Origin: Streptosporangium sp. NBC_01495
GTDB lineage: Bacteria > Actinomycetota > Actinomycetes > Streptosporangiales > Streptosporangiaceae
Reading direction: 5' to 3'
Length of the DNA stretch: 64,000 nt
Assembly: GCF_036250735.1 (NCBI RefSeq)
Contig: NZ_CP109430.1
Coordinates: 6,448,001 to 6,512,000 of the forward strand
The first letter of the stretch is position 1. Each line of letters opens with the position of its first letter. Positions 21,201-31,400 of this stretch are shown here, one piece after another. The notes under the pieces are model-generated. The model was not told the origin of the DNA. It did not search any database and was given only the letters and a program-made list of their open reading frames with translations. The translations under genes were made by a program, and so were the position numbers.

Positions 21201-22444
21201 ATGTGCGCCGAGGGCTCCTCCACGTGCAGCGTCCTGGGCAGGACGCCGCGCCGCAGGGCCTCCACCATCTTGATCACGCCCGCGACGCCGGCCGCGGCCT
21301 GGGCGTGCCCGATGTTGGACTTGACCGTGCCCAGCCAGAGGGGCCGGTCCGCCGGCCTGCCCTGCCCGTACGTCGCCAGCAGCGCCTGGGCCTCGATCGG
21401 GTCGCCGAGCACGGTGCCCGTGCCGTGCGCCTCGACCGCGTCCACCTCGGCCGCCGCCACCCCGGCGTTGGCCAGCGCCTGCCGGATCACCCGCTGCTGG
21501 GCGGGGCCGTTCGGCGCGGTCAGGCCGGTCGACGCGCCGTCGGAGTTCACCGCGGAACCGCGCACCAGCGCGAGCACCCGGTGGCCGTTGCGCTCGGCGT
21601 CCGACAGCCGCTCGACCAGCAGGACGCCCACCCCCTCGCCGAGCCCCGTGCCGTTCGCGCCAGCGGAGAACGCCTTGCAGCGGCCGTCGGGCGAGAGCCC
21701 GCGCTGGCGCGAGAACTCCACGAGCAGTCCCGGCGCGGACATCACCGTCACCCCGCCGACGAGGGCGAGCCCGCACTCCCCGTTGCGCAGGCCCTGGATC
21801 GCCAGGTGCAGCGCGGTCAGCGACGAGGAGCAGGCGGTGTCCACCGTCACCGTCGGCCCTTCGAACCCGAAGGTGTAGGCCAGGCGGCCCGAGGCGACCG
21901 CGGGCAGGTTGCCGGTCAGCAGGTAGCCCTCCACGGACTCGGGCCCGTCCTGCATCCTCGGCCCGTAGTCCTGCGCCATCACGCCGGCGTAGACGCCGGT
22001 CCGGCTGCCGCGCAGCGACCCGGGGTCGATTCCGGCCCGCTCGAAGGACTCCCACGCGACCTCCAGCAGCAGCCGCTGCTGCGGGTCCATGGCGAGCGCC
22101 TCGCGCGGCGTGATCCCGAAGAACTCGGCGTCGAAGGAGTCGGCGTCCGGCAGGAAGCCGCCCTCTCGCGCGTACACCGTGCCGTGCCCGTCCGGATCGG
22201 GGTCGTACAGGCCGGAGTCCCATTCGCGGCCCGTCGGGTACTCGCCGATCCCGTCGCCACCGGAGGCGACGAGCCGCCACAGGTCCTCGGGAGAGCGGAC
22301 GTCACCGGGGTAGCGGCACGCCATGCCGACGATGGCGATCGGCTCGGCGGCCCGGCCCTCCAGGTCCCGCACCCGTTGGTTGGCCCGGCGCAGGTCGGCG
22401 GTAACCCACTTGAGGTGTTCCAGCAGCTTGTTCTCGTTATCCAT
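12206..22444 (-). CDS. Modular type I PKS, modules 2 and 3
   Basis: This 3412-residue protein starts at the ATG at 22444, preceded by GAGG about five bases upstream and 27 bases after the stop of the loading-module gene. An N-terminal docking helix (MDNENKLLEHLKW...) precedes two modules: KS-AT-KR-ACP and KS-AT-DH-KR-ACP. KS cysteines are residues 205 and 1750, AT serines 671 and 2198, DH His 2497, and ACP serines 1519 and 3291. Both ATs have HSVGE and HAFH and so should load malonyl, but they are clearly different in sequence from the eight homogenised ATs elsewhere. The second KR has Ala3115 at the catalytic Ser position. The tail ends in an acidic stretch with a DDLIRMAL motif, a docking end similar to that of the gene at 44776. 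Confidence 0.97.
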   Translation of the reverse strand: MDNENKLLEHLKWVTADLRRANQRVRDLEGRAAEPIAIVGMACRYPGDVRSPEDLWRLVASGGDGIGEYPTGREWDSGLYDPDPDGHGTVYAREGGFLPDADSFDAEFFGITPREALAMDPQQRLLLEVAWESFERAGIDPGSLRGSRTGVYAGVMAQDYGPRMQDGPESVEGYLLTGNLPAVASGRLAYTFGFEGPTVTVDTACSSSLTALHLAIQGLRNGECGLALVGGVTVMSAPGLLVEFSRQRGLSPDGRCKAFSAGANGTGLGEGVGVLLVERLSDAERNGHRVLALVRGSAVNSDGASTGLTAPNGPAQQRVIRQALANAGVAAAEVDAVEAHGTGTVLGDPIEAQALLATYGQGRPADRPLWLGTVKSNIGHAQAAAGVAGVIKMVEALRRGVLPRTLHVEEPSAHIDWTAGAVALLTESRPWTENGHPRRAGVSSFGISGTNAHVILEQAAPAEPERERGAAADTPDGTDAADGIDGTEGTDGGPTHWLVSAHGEEALRDQAARLLEFATAVPEPAVADIGHSLAVTRTALPHRAAIVGDDRAELLAGLTALAQGRPAPNLVHGRSDAPVKTAFLFAGQGSQYAGMGGRLYDTHPVFAKAFDEVCGLLDPLLGRSLAEVIRSGGARLDRTGFTQPALFALEVALYRLFEDWGVVPNFLLGHSVGEIAAAHVAGVFSLADAATLVAARARLMDALPQGGAMVSLRIPEDRLAPLLGDGVSVAAINGADSLVVSGDEAAVEALALAVAERGYRTRRLQVSHAFHSHHMDPMLAAFRRAVEGLTFNAPGIPLVTNRTGRIAGADELRDPDHWVRQVRDPVRFHEGVLTLGELGVGVYLEMGPDGTLAGLVGSSSAIPTLRRDRDDARQVATAVATARVQGVSVNAETVHEGRRIDLPTYPFRRTRYWLSPKRTGQAADRWARPFWTAVDEGELGPLSETLRIDDTERAALTSVLPALAAWRRRGREQDLADGWRYQVAWRPVPAARPGTPAGTTGTWLLLVPAAHAEDPWVAALTASLAGAGLDTRRIVVTDADDRTALAARLRAENEVGGEAGDGAGGEVAGVLSLLALDERPHPAYPNVPAGMAATLALAQALDDVGGEAPLWLITRGAVRAGRFDRLGRPAQAQVWGFGRVVGLEHPRRWGGLVDLPETADAKAFGRLRAAIGTPEDQLAIRASGVFARRLVPAARGGSVVPEWRARDTALITGGTGALGAHVARWLARAGTTHLVLVSRSGPEAPGAEELWLELTRLGVTVTIAACDTADRDELAALVARVRRDHGPIRTVVHAAGVNQNTPIIGTTLAEFAEVNAKAAAAGHLSDLFGTDQLDAFVLFSSIAGVWGSAGQAAYSAANAFADALAEHRRGLGLPATAVSWGLWAGGGMGAEAGVTGGLSRYGIRAMPVEPAMSALHRALADDEACVTVADVDWARFAPAFAVARPRPLLDEIPSETRPAAGPEAGADSELRRQVTELTAAQRHEHLVKLVGAHTAAVAGAATADGLDLAQPFRALGFDSLMAVELRNRLVTATGLALPTTLAFDWPTPTAVAGHLLARLAGDEDARTVPATREVADDDPIAVVAMTCRLPGGVRSPEDLWRLVSEKVDAIGEFPTDRGWDVDALYDPDPDHPGTTYARTGGFLRDAAEFDPGFFDISPREALAIDPQQRLLLELAWETFERAGITPAGLRESDTGVFVGTWSQEYGGGLAHPQEEAAGYLITGNASSVTSGRIAYTFGLHGPAVTVDTACSSSLTAVHLAAQALRSGECALALAGGVTVMASPGAFVEFSRQRGLAADGRCKPFAAAADGTGWGEGAGLLLLERLSDAERNGHRVLALVRGSAMNQDGASNGLTAPNGPSQERVIHQALANAGLRPSDVDAVEAHGTGTVLGDPIEAQALLATYGQDRHEGRPLWLGSLKSNIGHTQAAAGVAGIIKTVMAMRHDLLPPTLHVDRPTPHVDWTSGAVSLITEPTPWPETGRPYRAGVSSFGISGTNAHVILEQAGAPVPAPEVSAAVPAVVPWPISAKSETALRAQARRLADHLAGEPGLSDADVGHALATTRQVFDQRAVVVGATRAELLAALDLVAEGERGPGVVLGAAVPPGATAFLFTGQGSQRAGMGRELYEGNPVYADAFDAVCRHLDPHLEHPLAHVLFGPGEALLGRTEYAQPALFALEVALHRLLEHHGVRPDYLIGHSVGEIVAAHVSGVLTLPDAATLITVRAGLMQRITADGAMIAIQAGEDEVRESLAGLEDRVSIAAVNGPSAVVVSGDRSAVEKVGARWAGAGRKATRLKVSHAFHSPHLDAVSEEFRQVVAGLSFAAPSIPIVSNVTGELATEAQLRSPDYWVRHARQAVRFHDGLRTLHGQGVTTYLELGPDAVLSALAQQSVPGGFVALMRAGQPESATVVTALAKAHVLGIPVDWASCHAGHRARPAELPTYPFERGHYWLRLAADDAPGGAGTVNHPLLRSRIDLDDSGVLFLGRMSQRSQPWVGDHHVLGSVVVPGTTWVELAAWAGRELGCARVAELTHELPLVLTENRVFEIQLRVGAPGEDASRPLTLRCRATEPGQPWVGLARGVLAPAEDVSARPAPAELLEWPPRDAVPIDTGEFYPRHNERGLYTWGPSFQSLRLAWRRGDDLFAEVRLLDEVGSASFDLHPALMDASMHALGADLIPDELTALVADPDESSERPRIPFTWRGVDLRAHGARALRVWMSVPEGGGTTIAIADESGRLVASVESVVMLPISEKQLRASLTAPQHESLFHVDWSALPLSPAPREGDWAVLGAELPGAAHHAGVSALREAIASGSRVPDVVVAFIPSDATDPEPALRNGTADLAPLPRAVTKDLASTTRAATADLLGFVQSWLAEETFGSSHLVVVTRGAVAALPGDRVTGLAHAACWGLLRVAQAEHPGRITIVDLDDLGGVGERALSREVLASVLATGAPQVALREGRAYSPQVARLPATAARERQPLLDPRGTVLITGGTGTLGALLARHLTTRHGARHLLLTSRRGPDAEGAAALADELAGLGAEVSVVACDAADRDALADLLGSIPAEHPLTAVVHAAGLLDDAVITTMTPRQLETVLRPKVDAAWNLHELTRDHDLSMFTLFSAAAGILGGPGQANYAAANTFLDALAVHRRAAGLPATALAWGLWGQASGMTGQLGEADFARMRRIGVVPLPSEEGLALFDLAHAVDAACVMPIRLDLAGLREQDTAPAVLEGLLRGVPRHTPRTPVSAEPALRLEGLTASEQHVRLVELVTAQIATVANHRRQSIDPGRPFKELGFDSLMTVELRNRLASATGLSLPPTLVFDHPTPDALAGHLRSKLAVSTSTGPVDDDRDTTVRDALASIPISRLRRSGLLGPLLQLAGAPSEQPGTHDDDHDEADEFDGMAADDLIRMALSDEIDS
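12430..17720 (-). other. PKS module 3: KS-AT(malonyl)-DH-KR-ACP, KR catalytic Ser replaced
   Basis: KS spans about 17710-16440, AT 16130-15120, DH 15060-14160, KR 13510-12880 and ACP 12660-12460. The DH keeps HxxxGxxxxP (His2497). The KR has the nucleotide motif GGTGTLG, an LDD fingerprint (B-type) and Tyr3128/Asn3132. The residue 13 before the Tyr, normally the catalytic Ser of LFSS, is Ala3115 (codon 13100-13102). If the KR is inactive the module would leave a ketone and the DH would have no substrate; if it is active an E-alkene is expected. Confidence 0.85.
17730..22360 (-). other. PKS module 2: KS-AT(malonyl)-KR(A-type)-ACP
   Basis: KS spans about 22350-21080, AT 20710-19740, KR 18830-18270 and ACP 17980-17770. 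There is no DH between AT and KR. The KR lacks LDD (it reads NQNTP there) and has the VWGSAGQAAY segment with Trp, the A-type pattern, so a hydroxyl of the corresponding configuration is predicted. The KS-AT linker contains a low-complexity Gly/Asp/Thr run encoded at 20969-21038. Confidence 0.85.
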
Positions 22445-22471
22445 CAGATCCTCACTCAGCCCGCCGGGTCA

Positions 22472-25400
22472 TCAGGACTTGCCGAACTCGTTCTTGATGA
22501 TGTTGAAGAGCTCGTCCGCGGTGGACGCCTCCAGGTCGTGATCCAGCTCGGTGCCCGAGGTGCTCGAGGTGCCCGAGGTGCCCCACCGGGCCAGGAGCGC
22601 CCGCAGCCCGTCGGTGATCGCCGCCCGCTCGGCCTCGCTCGGGGTCAGCGCGGACGAGGCCGCCCGCCATCTGCCGAGGTCGTCCAGCAGGCCTGCCGGC
22701 GTGGGCGTGTCGTCCGGCACCAGCTCGGCGAGCAGGTGGCCGGTGAGGGCGGTCACGCTCGGGTAGTCGAAGACGAGGGTCGCCGGCAGCCGCAGCCCGG
22801 TCTGGCCGGTGAGCCGGTTGCGCAGCTCGACCGCGGTGAGCGAGTCGAAGCCCAGCTGCTCGAAGGTGCGGCCGTCGCCCACGGCCGAGACCGACGCGTG
22901 CCCCAGCACGGTGGCGACCTGGCGGCGGATCAGCTCCAGCACGGCCGTCTCCCGCTCGGCCGGGGACAGCCTGGCCAGCCGCGTGCCCAGCGGCTCGGCA
23001 CCGGTCTCCGGCCGCGCCGGGACGTCCGCGGCGGCCCCCCGGCGTCGCGAGGGGACGTCGATCGCGCCCCGCAGCAGCGGCCGTACGCCGTCCGGCTCGG
23101 TCCCGGTACTCAGCCGTACCGGAACCAGCACGGCGTCGGTCCTCGTCCTGGCGGCGTCGAAGAGGGCGAGCCCGTCGGGCGTGGCCAGCCGGCCGATGCC
23201 CAGCCTGGACATCCTCGCCCGGTCGGCGTCGGCCAGGTGCCCGGTCATGCCGGAGTCCTCGGCCCACAGGCCCCACGCGAGCGACGTGGCGGGCAGCCCC
23301 CGCGACCTGCGGTGCTGGGCCAGCCCGTCGAGGAAGGCGTTCGCCGCCGCGTAGTTCGCCTGGCCGGGGACGCCGGCCACTCCCGCGATCGAGGAGAAGA
23401 GCACGAACATGCCCAGGTCCGCGTCACGGGTCAGCTCGTGCAGGTGCCACGCCGCGTCCGACTTCGGCCGCATCACGGCGTCCAGGCTCTGCCGGGTCAG
23501 CGAGGTGACCAGCCCGTCGTCCAGCAGTCCCGCCGCGTGTACGACACCGGTGAGCGGCCGGTCCGCGGGCACCTGCGCGAGCAGGCCCGCCAGGGCGTCG
23601 CGGTCGGCGACGTCGCAGGCCGCCACCGTCACGTCGGCGCCCAGCCCGGTGAGCTCCTCCACCAGCTCGCCGGCGCCGGGTGCCCCGGCCCCCCGGCGGC
23701 TGGTGAGCAGGAGGTTGCGCACGCCGTGCCCGGTCACCAGGTGCCGGGCCGTCAGCGCCCCGAGGGTGCCGGTCCCGCCGGTGATCAGCACCGTGCCCCC
23801 GGGGTCGAGCGCCGCCGGCATCAGGAGCACGACCTTGCCGACGTGCCTGGCCTGCGACAGGAAGCGGAACGCCTCGGGCGCCCTGCCCACCTCCCAGGTA
23901 CGGACCGGCAGCCGCCGCAGCGCCCCCCGCTCGAAGAGCGCGAGCACCTCGGCGAGCATCGCGTGGATCCGCTCGGGGATCGCCTCGTCCCCCTCGGCGG
24001 CGGCGAGGCGGGTCAGGTCGAACCACCGGTAGAGCACGTCCGGGTGCGCGGCGGCCACCTCTTCCGGGTCCCTGAGGTCGGTCTTCCCGATCTCGACGAA
24101 CCGGCCGCCCTTGGGCAGCAGGTCCAGGCTCGCGTCCACGAACTTCCCGGCCAGCGAGTTGAGCACCACGTCGACGCCCCGGCCGCCGGTGACCGCGAGG
24201 AACCTGTCGCGGAACTCCAGGGTGCGGGAGGAGGCGATGTGGTCGTCGTCCAGGCCCAGCTCGCGCAGCGTGTCCCACTTGCCGGGGGAGGCCGTGGCGA
24301 ACACCTCCGCGCCGAGGTGCCTGGCGAGCTGGACCGCCGCCATGCCGACTCCGCCGGCCCCCGCGTGCACCAGCACCGCCTCGCCTGCGCGCAGACCGGC
24401 CAGGTCGACCAGGCCGTAGTACGCGGTGAGGAACACGGTGGCGATCGACGCCGCGTCGCCGAAGGACCAGCCGTCGGGCATCGGGGCGAGCGAGCGCCTG
24501 TCGGTGTCCGCGACCGGGCCGAAGGCCCCGTCGAACAGGCCCAGCACCCGGTCACCCTCACGCAGGCCGGTCACGCCGGGGCCCACCTCGACGACCACGC
24601 CCGCGGCCTCGATCCCCATCAGGACGTCCGGCTCGGGATACATGCCAAGGGAGACGAGCACGTCCCTGAAGTTGAGGCCCGCCGCCCGTACGGCGACCCG
24701 GACCCGGCCGGGGCCCGGCGGGCCGGACGCGGCGGGGCACTCGACGAGGGCCAGGTTCTCCAGCGTCCCGCCGGGCGTGCGGTCCAGCCGCCAGCGGACG
24801 GCGTCCGAAGGCGGGGTCAGAACACCAGTGGAGGAGGCTCGTGCCAGCCTCGGCGTGAGGACCCGTCCCGCCCGGATCGCCAGCTGGGTGTCCGCCCCGC
24901 TCTCCAGGTATCCGGCCAGCTCGGCCGCCTCCATCGGGGGCGCGTCCGCGTCGAGGTCCACGAGCGCGATCAGGCCCGGCTGCTCGGCCTGCGCCGCGCG
25001 GACCATGCCCCAGATCGCGGCTCCGGCCAGGTCGGGCACGTCCCCGTCGCCGTCGACGGTCACCGCGCCCCTCGTCGTCACGATCAGCCGCGCGCCGGGA
25101 GACCTGTTCTCGGCCAGCCAGGCGCGGATCCCGGCCAGCACCCGCCACGCCTCGGCCCGCACCTCGTCGGGCCCGGTGGCCGCCGTTCCCGCGGGCAGCA
25201 CCGTGACCTCCGCGGCGCCGTCCGGCACGAGGCTCCCGGCGGCCGTCGGCACCTCGGCCCACTCCAGGCCGAACAGCGAGTCCGGCTCCGTCCGTACGGA
25301 GGTCACCAGCTGGTCCGGCGAGACGGGCCGGAAGACGAGGGAGCGGGCGGAGACCACCGGCTCGCCCTCGGCGTCCACAGCCGTGATCGACACCGCGTCC

Positions 25401-28400
25401 GTTCCCGCCGGAGCCACCCGTACCCGCATGCTCGACGCACCCGCGGCGTGGAGTTCCAGCCCGCTCCAGGAGAACGGCAGGCGCAGATCGGCGTCGCCCC
25501 CGGCACCCCCGCGCAGCAGCGCCGCGTGCAGGGCGGCGTCCAGCAGGGCCGGGTGCAGCAGGAACAGCGCCGCGTCACCGCGCGCCTCCTCGGGAAGGGC
25601 CAGCTCGGCGAACACCTCCTCGCCACGCCGCCACAGCGCCCGCAACCCGCGGAACACCGGGCCGTAGTGGTAGCCGCGCTCCGCCAGCCGGAGGTAGCCC
25701 TCCTCGACGTCCACGGCCACCGCGCCGTCCGGCGGCCAGGTACCGCCCTCGGTCACGGGCCGGACCGGACCGTCCGCCGGGTGGGGCGATTCGGTCAGGG
25801 TCCCGGTCGCGTGCAGCGTCCACGCGGCTCCCGGGTCGCCCTGCGGCGCGGAGTGCACCGAGACGGCCCGCGTGCCGGGCTCGGCCGGGGCCTCGACCCT
25901 GACCTGCACCCGCGCCCCGCCGCGCTCGGGCAGCACCAGCGGCGTCCGCAGGGTGAGCTCCTCGATGACGTCGTGCCCCACCTCGTCGCCCGCCCTGACG
26001 ACCATGTCCACCAGCGCGGTTCCCGGCAGCACGGGAGCGTGCGCGACCGCGTGGTCCGCCAGCCACGGGTGGGTCTCCAGGGACACCGTCCCGGTCAGCA
26101 CCGTCTCGACCGTCCCGGTACCCGCGAGGGAGAGCACCGCCCCCAGCAGCGGGTGGCCGGTGGCGGTGAACCCCAGCCCCGAGACGTCACCGGCGGCGGC
26201 GGAAGGGGCCAGCCAGTACGGCCGGCGCTGGAACGGATAGGTCGGCAGATCCACCCGGCGAGCCGGGGCACCGGCGAAGACCGGCTCCCAGTTCACCGGC
26301 ACACCCCGCACCCAGGTCCGGGCCAGGGAGGTGAGGAAGCGTCTGGGCCCCTCCTCGTTCCTGCGCAGGGACCCCACCACGAGGGCGTCGTCCCCGACCG
26401 TGTCCTCCACCCCGGCGGTCAGCACCGGATGCGGGCTCACCTCGACGAAGACGCCGTGGCCCTCGTCGGCCAGGCGCCGCACGGCCTGTTCGAACCGGAC
26501 GGTCTCCCGCAGGTTCCTGAACCAGTACCCGGCGTCCAGCGTGCTCGTGTCCACCCAGTCGCCGGTGACGGTGGAGCAGAACCCGACCGTGCCCGCCCGG
26601 GGGGTGACCGGCCGGAGCGCCGCGAGCAGCTCCTCGGCGATCAGCTCGACCTGCGGGGAGTGGGAGGCGTAGTCGACCGCGATCCGCCGGGCCCTGACAC
26701 CCTCCGACTCGCAGGCGGCGGCCAGCTCGTCCAGGGCCTCCGGCTCACCCGCGACCACCACGGCCGACGGCCCGTTCACCACCGCCAGGGAGAGCCGCCC
26801 CGCCCATCGTGCGATCCGCACGAACGCGTCCGACGACGACAGCGCGACCGAGAGCAGCCCACCGGCTCCCGACAGCCGTTCCGCGACGATCCTGCTGCGC
26901 AGGACGACGATGCGCGTGGCGTCCTCCAGGGACAGGGCGCCGGCCACGTACGCGGCGGCGATCTCCCCCTGGGAGTGCCCGACCACCGCGTCGGGCTCGA
27001 CACCGTACGAGCGCCACAGCCCGGCCAGCCCGACCATCACCGCGAACAGCGCGGGCTGGACGACGTCGACCCGCTCCAGCGAGGGCGCGCCCGGGGCGCC
27101 ACGCAGCACGTCGGTCAGCTTCCAGTCCACGAACGCCGACAGCGCGCCCTCGCAGTCGGCGATCACCTTGGCGAACGCCGGGGACCATTCGAGCAGATCC
27201 TCGGCCATGCCGAGCCACTGCGACCCCTGGCCGGGGAAGATGAAGACCGTACGGCCGGGGTCCGTGGCGACGCCCTCCACCACCTCGGGGACATGCTCCC
27301 CCTCCGCCGTCGCGGCGAGCGCCCGTCCGAGCTCGTGCCGGTCGGCGACCACCGCGACCGCGCGGTGGTCGAAGGCCGAGCGCAGGCGCAGCAGCGACGC
27401 GGCGACGTCCGCCAGCTCGACGCCGTTCGCGGTGTTCCCGCCGTTCTCCGCGTTCTCCATGTCGAGGAGCGGTGCGAGCCTGCCCGCAGCGGCCCGCAGT
27501 GCCTCCTCCGACCTGCCGGACAGCACCACCGGCACCACCGGCGGGACGGAGCCCTCGGCCGCCGCGTCCCCGGCCTCGGGCGCCTCCTCCAGGATCACGT
27601 GCACGTTGGAGCCGCTGATCCCGAACGAGGAGACCCCGGCCCGGCGCGAGTGCCCACCGCGCTCCCACGGCACCGCCTCCGTCAGCAGCCGCACCGCGCC
27701 CGCCGACCAGTCCACGTGAGGAGAGGGCTCGTCCACGTGCAGCGTCTTCGGCAACGTCGCGTGCCGCAGCGCCTGCACCATCTTGATCACGCCGCCGATG
27801 CCCGCCGCCGCCTGGGCGTGCCCGATGTTCGACTTCAGCGATCCCAGCCACAGCGGTTCCGGCCGCGTCCGGCCGTACGTCGCCAGGAGGGCGTGCGCCT
27901 CGATCGGGTCACCGAGCGCGGTACCCGTACCGTGCCCCTCGACCACATCCACCTCGTGCGCGGCCACCCCGGCGTCCGCGAGCGCCTGCCTGATCACCCG
28001 CTGCTGGGCCGAGCCGTTCGGCGCGGTCAGCCCGTTCGACGCGCCGTCGGAGTTCGTCGCCGTACCGCGTACCAGGGCCAGCACCGGGTGGCCGTTGCGC
28101 CGCGCGTCCGACAGCCGTTCGAGCAGCACCATTCCCGCGCCCTCGGCCCAGGCCGTTCCGTTCGCGCCCGCGGCGTACGCCCGGCACCGCCCGTCCGCGG
28201 CCAGCCCGCGCTGCCGGGAGAACTCCACGAACATGCCCGGCGTGGCCATCACCGCCACCCCGCCCGCCAGGGCGGCCTCACACTCGCCGCGCCGCAGGGC
28301 CTGCACCGCCAGGTGCAGGGCCAGCAGGGACGAGGAGCAGGCGGTGTCGACGGTCATCGCGGGCCCTTCGAGCCCGAGGGTGTAGGCGATCCGGCCGGAC

Positions 28401-31400
28401 GCGACACTGGGGCTGCCACCCGTGAGCAGGTATCCGTCAAGCCCTTCCTCCGGCGCGTGCAGCGGCGGGCCGTAGCTCTGCGCCATCGCCCCGACGAACA
28501 CCCCAGTACGGGTGCCGCGCAGCGACCCGGGCACGACGCCCGCCCGTTCGAGGGCCTCCCAGGACGTCTCCAGCAGGAGCCGCTGCTGCGGGTCCATCGC
28601 CGTCGCCTCACGCGGTGAGATGCCGAAGAAGGCCGGGTCGAAGCCGGAGACGTCGTCGAGGAACCCGCCGGCACGGGTGTAGCTGGTGCCGAGCCGGTCG
28701 GTGTCGGGGGCGTAGAGCCCGTCCAGGTCCCAGCCCCGGTCGGTGGGGAACTCGGAGATGGCGTCGCGCTCGTCGGCGACGAGCCGCCACAGGTCCTCGG
28801 GGGAGGCGACGCCACCGGGGAACCGGCACCCGATGCCGACGATGGCGATCGGCTCGTCACTCCCGGCGGAGACCGTCGGCTCCCCGGTGCCCCCGAGCGT
28901 GTCGGCGGCCCGGCTCGACAGGTGCTCGGCGAGCGCGAGGCACGTCGGATGGTCGAACAGGAGCGTGGTCGGCAGCGAGAGCCCGGTCGCGGCCACGAGC
29001 TGGTTGCGGAGCTCCACCGTCAGGTGCGAGTCGAAGCCCAGTTCCTTGAACGTACGGCCGGTGTCCACGAGCTCCGGCCGGGGATGGCCGAGTACGGTCG
29101 CCGCGTGCGCGCGAACCAGCTCCAGGGTGGGGCGGCGCCGGTCGACCGGGGACGAAGGCTCCTCGGCCGCCACCGGGACCTCGGTGTTCGTGTTCGCACC
29201 GGTGTCGCTGTTCGTGGCGGCATCGAGCCAGTAGCGCTCGCGCTGGAAGGCGTAGGTGGGCAGGTCGACCCGCCGAGCACCGGACCCGGCGAACATCGCC
29301 GGCCAGTCGACCGCCACACCCCGGGTCCACAACCGGCCCACGGCCCGCGTCAACGCCTCGGGGTCGGGCTGGTCCTTCCGCACCAGGGAGACGAACAGGG
29401 CGGCGTCCTGGGCCTCCATCGCCGACAGCGCCGGACTCGGCCCGGCCTCGATGAACGTGGTGACGCCCTCGGCCTCCAGGGCGCGCACCGCGTCGCCGAA
29501 CCGGACCGGCTCACGGACCTGCCGCACCCAGTACTCCGGCGACGCGATCTCCTCGGGGTCGGCGAGGTGACCGGTCAACGTCGACACCAGCGGGATCCGG
29601 GGGCGGTTCCACACCACCGACTCCAACACCGTGCGGAACTCCGCCAGCATCGGATCCATCCGCGCCGAATGGAAAGCATGCGAGACCCGCAACCGCTTGA
29701 CCCGGTACGCCCCGTCCAGCCGGTTCAGCAGTGCCTCGACCGCGTCCTCATCACCCGAGACCACCACCGAGGCCGGACCGTTGACCGCCGCCAACCCCAC
29801 CCGCTCACTCAGATACGGAGCGATGTCCGACTCCGAGGCGGCTATCGCGGCCATCGCCCCGCCAGCGGCCAGGCCCTGCATCAACCGGCCGCGTGCCTCC
29901 ACCACCCGGCAGGCATCTTCCAGCGACCACACTCCTGCTACATGAGCAGCGGCGATCTCCCCTACGGAGTGACCTCCAACGAAGTCCGGGACCACTCCCC
30001 AGGACTCCAACAACCGGAAGAGGGCGACCTCGAACGCGAACAACCCCTGCTGGGTGTACACCGTCTGGTCGATCAGCTCCGAACCGCCGAACAGCACCTC
30101 CTTCACCGAAGAGGCGCATGCCGCGTCGAACGCCTCCGCGAACACCGGGAACGCCGCATACAACCCCGACCCCATCCCGGCCCGCTGCGCCCCCTGACCC
30201 GAGAACACCACCGCACAACGACCGGTGGACGAGGCGACATCCCTCGACACCTCCGGGCTGACGCCGTCCCGGGCCAGTTCGGTCAGCGCGGCCAGCAGTT
30301 CCTCGCGGTCGCCTCCGGTCACCACGGCCCGATGCGTGAGGCTCGCCCTCGTGGTCGTCAGGGACAGACCGATGTCGAGCGGATCGAGTCCGGGCCGCTC
30401 CCCCACGAAGGACAGCAGCCTCTCCGCCTGCTCCCGCAGTGCGGCCCGCCCGTTTCCGGACACCACCCAGGGCACCAGGCCCATCCCGTGCCGGACCGGC
30501 TCCTCGCCGCTCGCGGGCGGCGGACCGGAGAGCACGACGTGGCAGTTGGTGCCGCCCATGCCGAAGGAGCTCACCCCGGCGAGCACCGGCAGGTCTGGGC
30601 GTGGCCACGGTCCCGTCTCCGACTGGACCCGGAGGTTCAGGCTCTCCAGCGGGATCGCCGGGTTGGGCGTCTCGTAGTTGCGGCTGGCGGGCAGCTCACC
30701 GTGCCCGATGCTCAACGCCACCTTGAGCAGTCCGACGATTCCCGCGGCGCCCTCGAGGTGCCCGACGTTGGTCTTCGCCGAACCGACCGCGAGGGGGTGT
30801 CCTGGGGCGCGTGCCGCGCCGAGAACGGCGCCGAGGGCGGCCGCCTCGACGGGGTCGCCCACCCTGGTACCGGTGCCGTGGAGCTCGACGTACTGGATCT
30901 CGCCCGGCTCCACCCCCGCCCGTTCGCAGGCGAGCCGGATCACTTCCTCCTGCGCCCCGCCCCGGGGCACCGTCAGGCCCGCGCCACCGCCGTCGTTGTT
31001 GACCGCGCTGCCCCGGATCACGCACCTGATCTCGTCGCCGTCGGCGACGGCGTCCGCGAGTCTCTTCAGCAGGACCAGGCCGCCGCCCTCGCCGCGGACG
31101 TATCCGTTCGCCCTGGCGTCGAACACGAAGCACCGGCCGTCCGGCGAGAGCGCGCCGAACTTGGCGGCGCTCACGGTGCTCTCGGGCGCCAGGTTGAGGC
31201 TGACGCCGCCGGCCAGCGCGAGCGTGGACTCGCCCCGCAGGAGGCTCTCGCAGGCCAGATGCACCGCGACCAGGGACGACGACTGCCCGGTGTCCATGGT
31301 CATGCTGGGACCCGCGAGCCCGAACGCGTAGGAGATCCGGTTGGCGATGATGCCGCGGTGCAGGCCCGTCAGCGTGTGCTGGGTGATGGCCGGCAGCCCT

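Noticed and set aside
17783..28618. A very long plus-strand open frame antisense to PKS genes (others at 7723-10290, 45589-50190 and 55852-60225)
   Set aside because: These are mirror frames of high-GC coding sequence. The predicted proteins are rich in Arg, Gly, His and Pro without domains, while the minus strand shows complete KS, AT, DH, KR and ACP motifs in frame.
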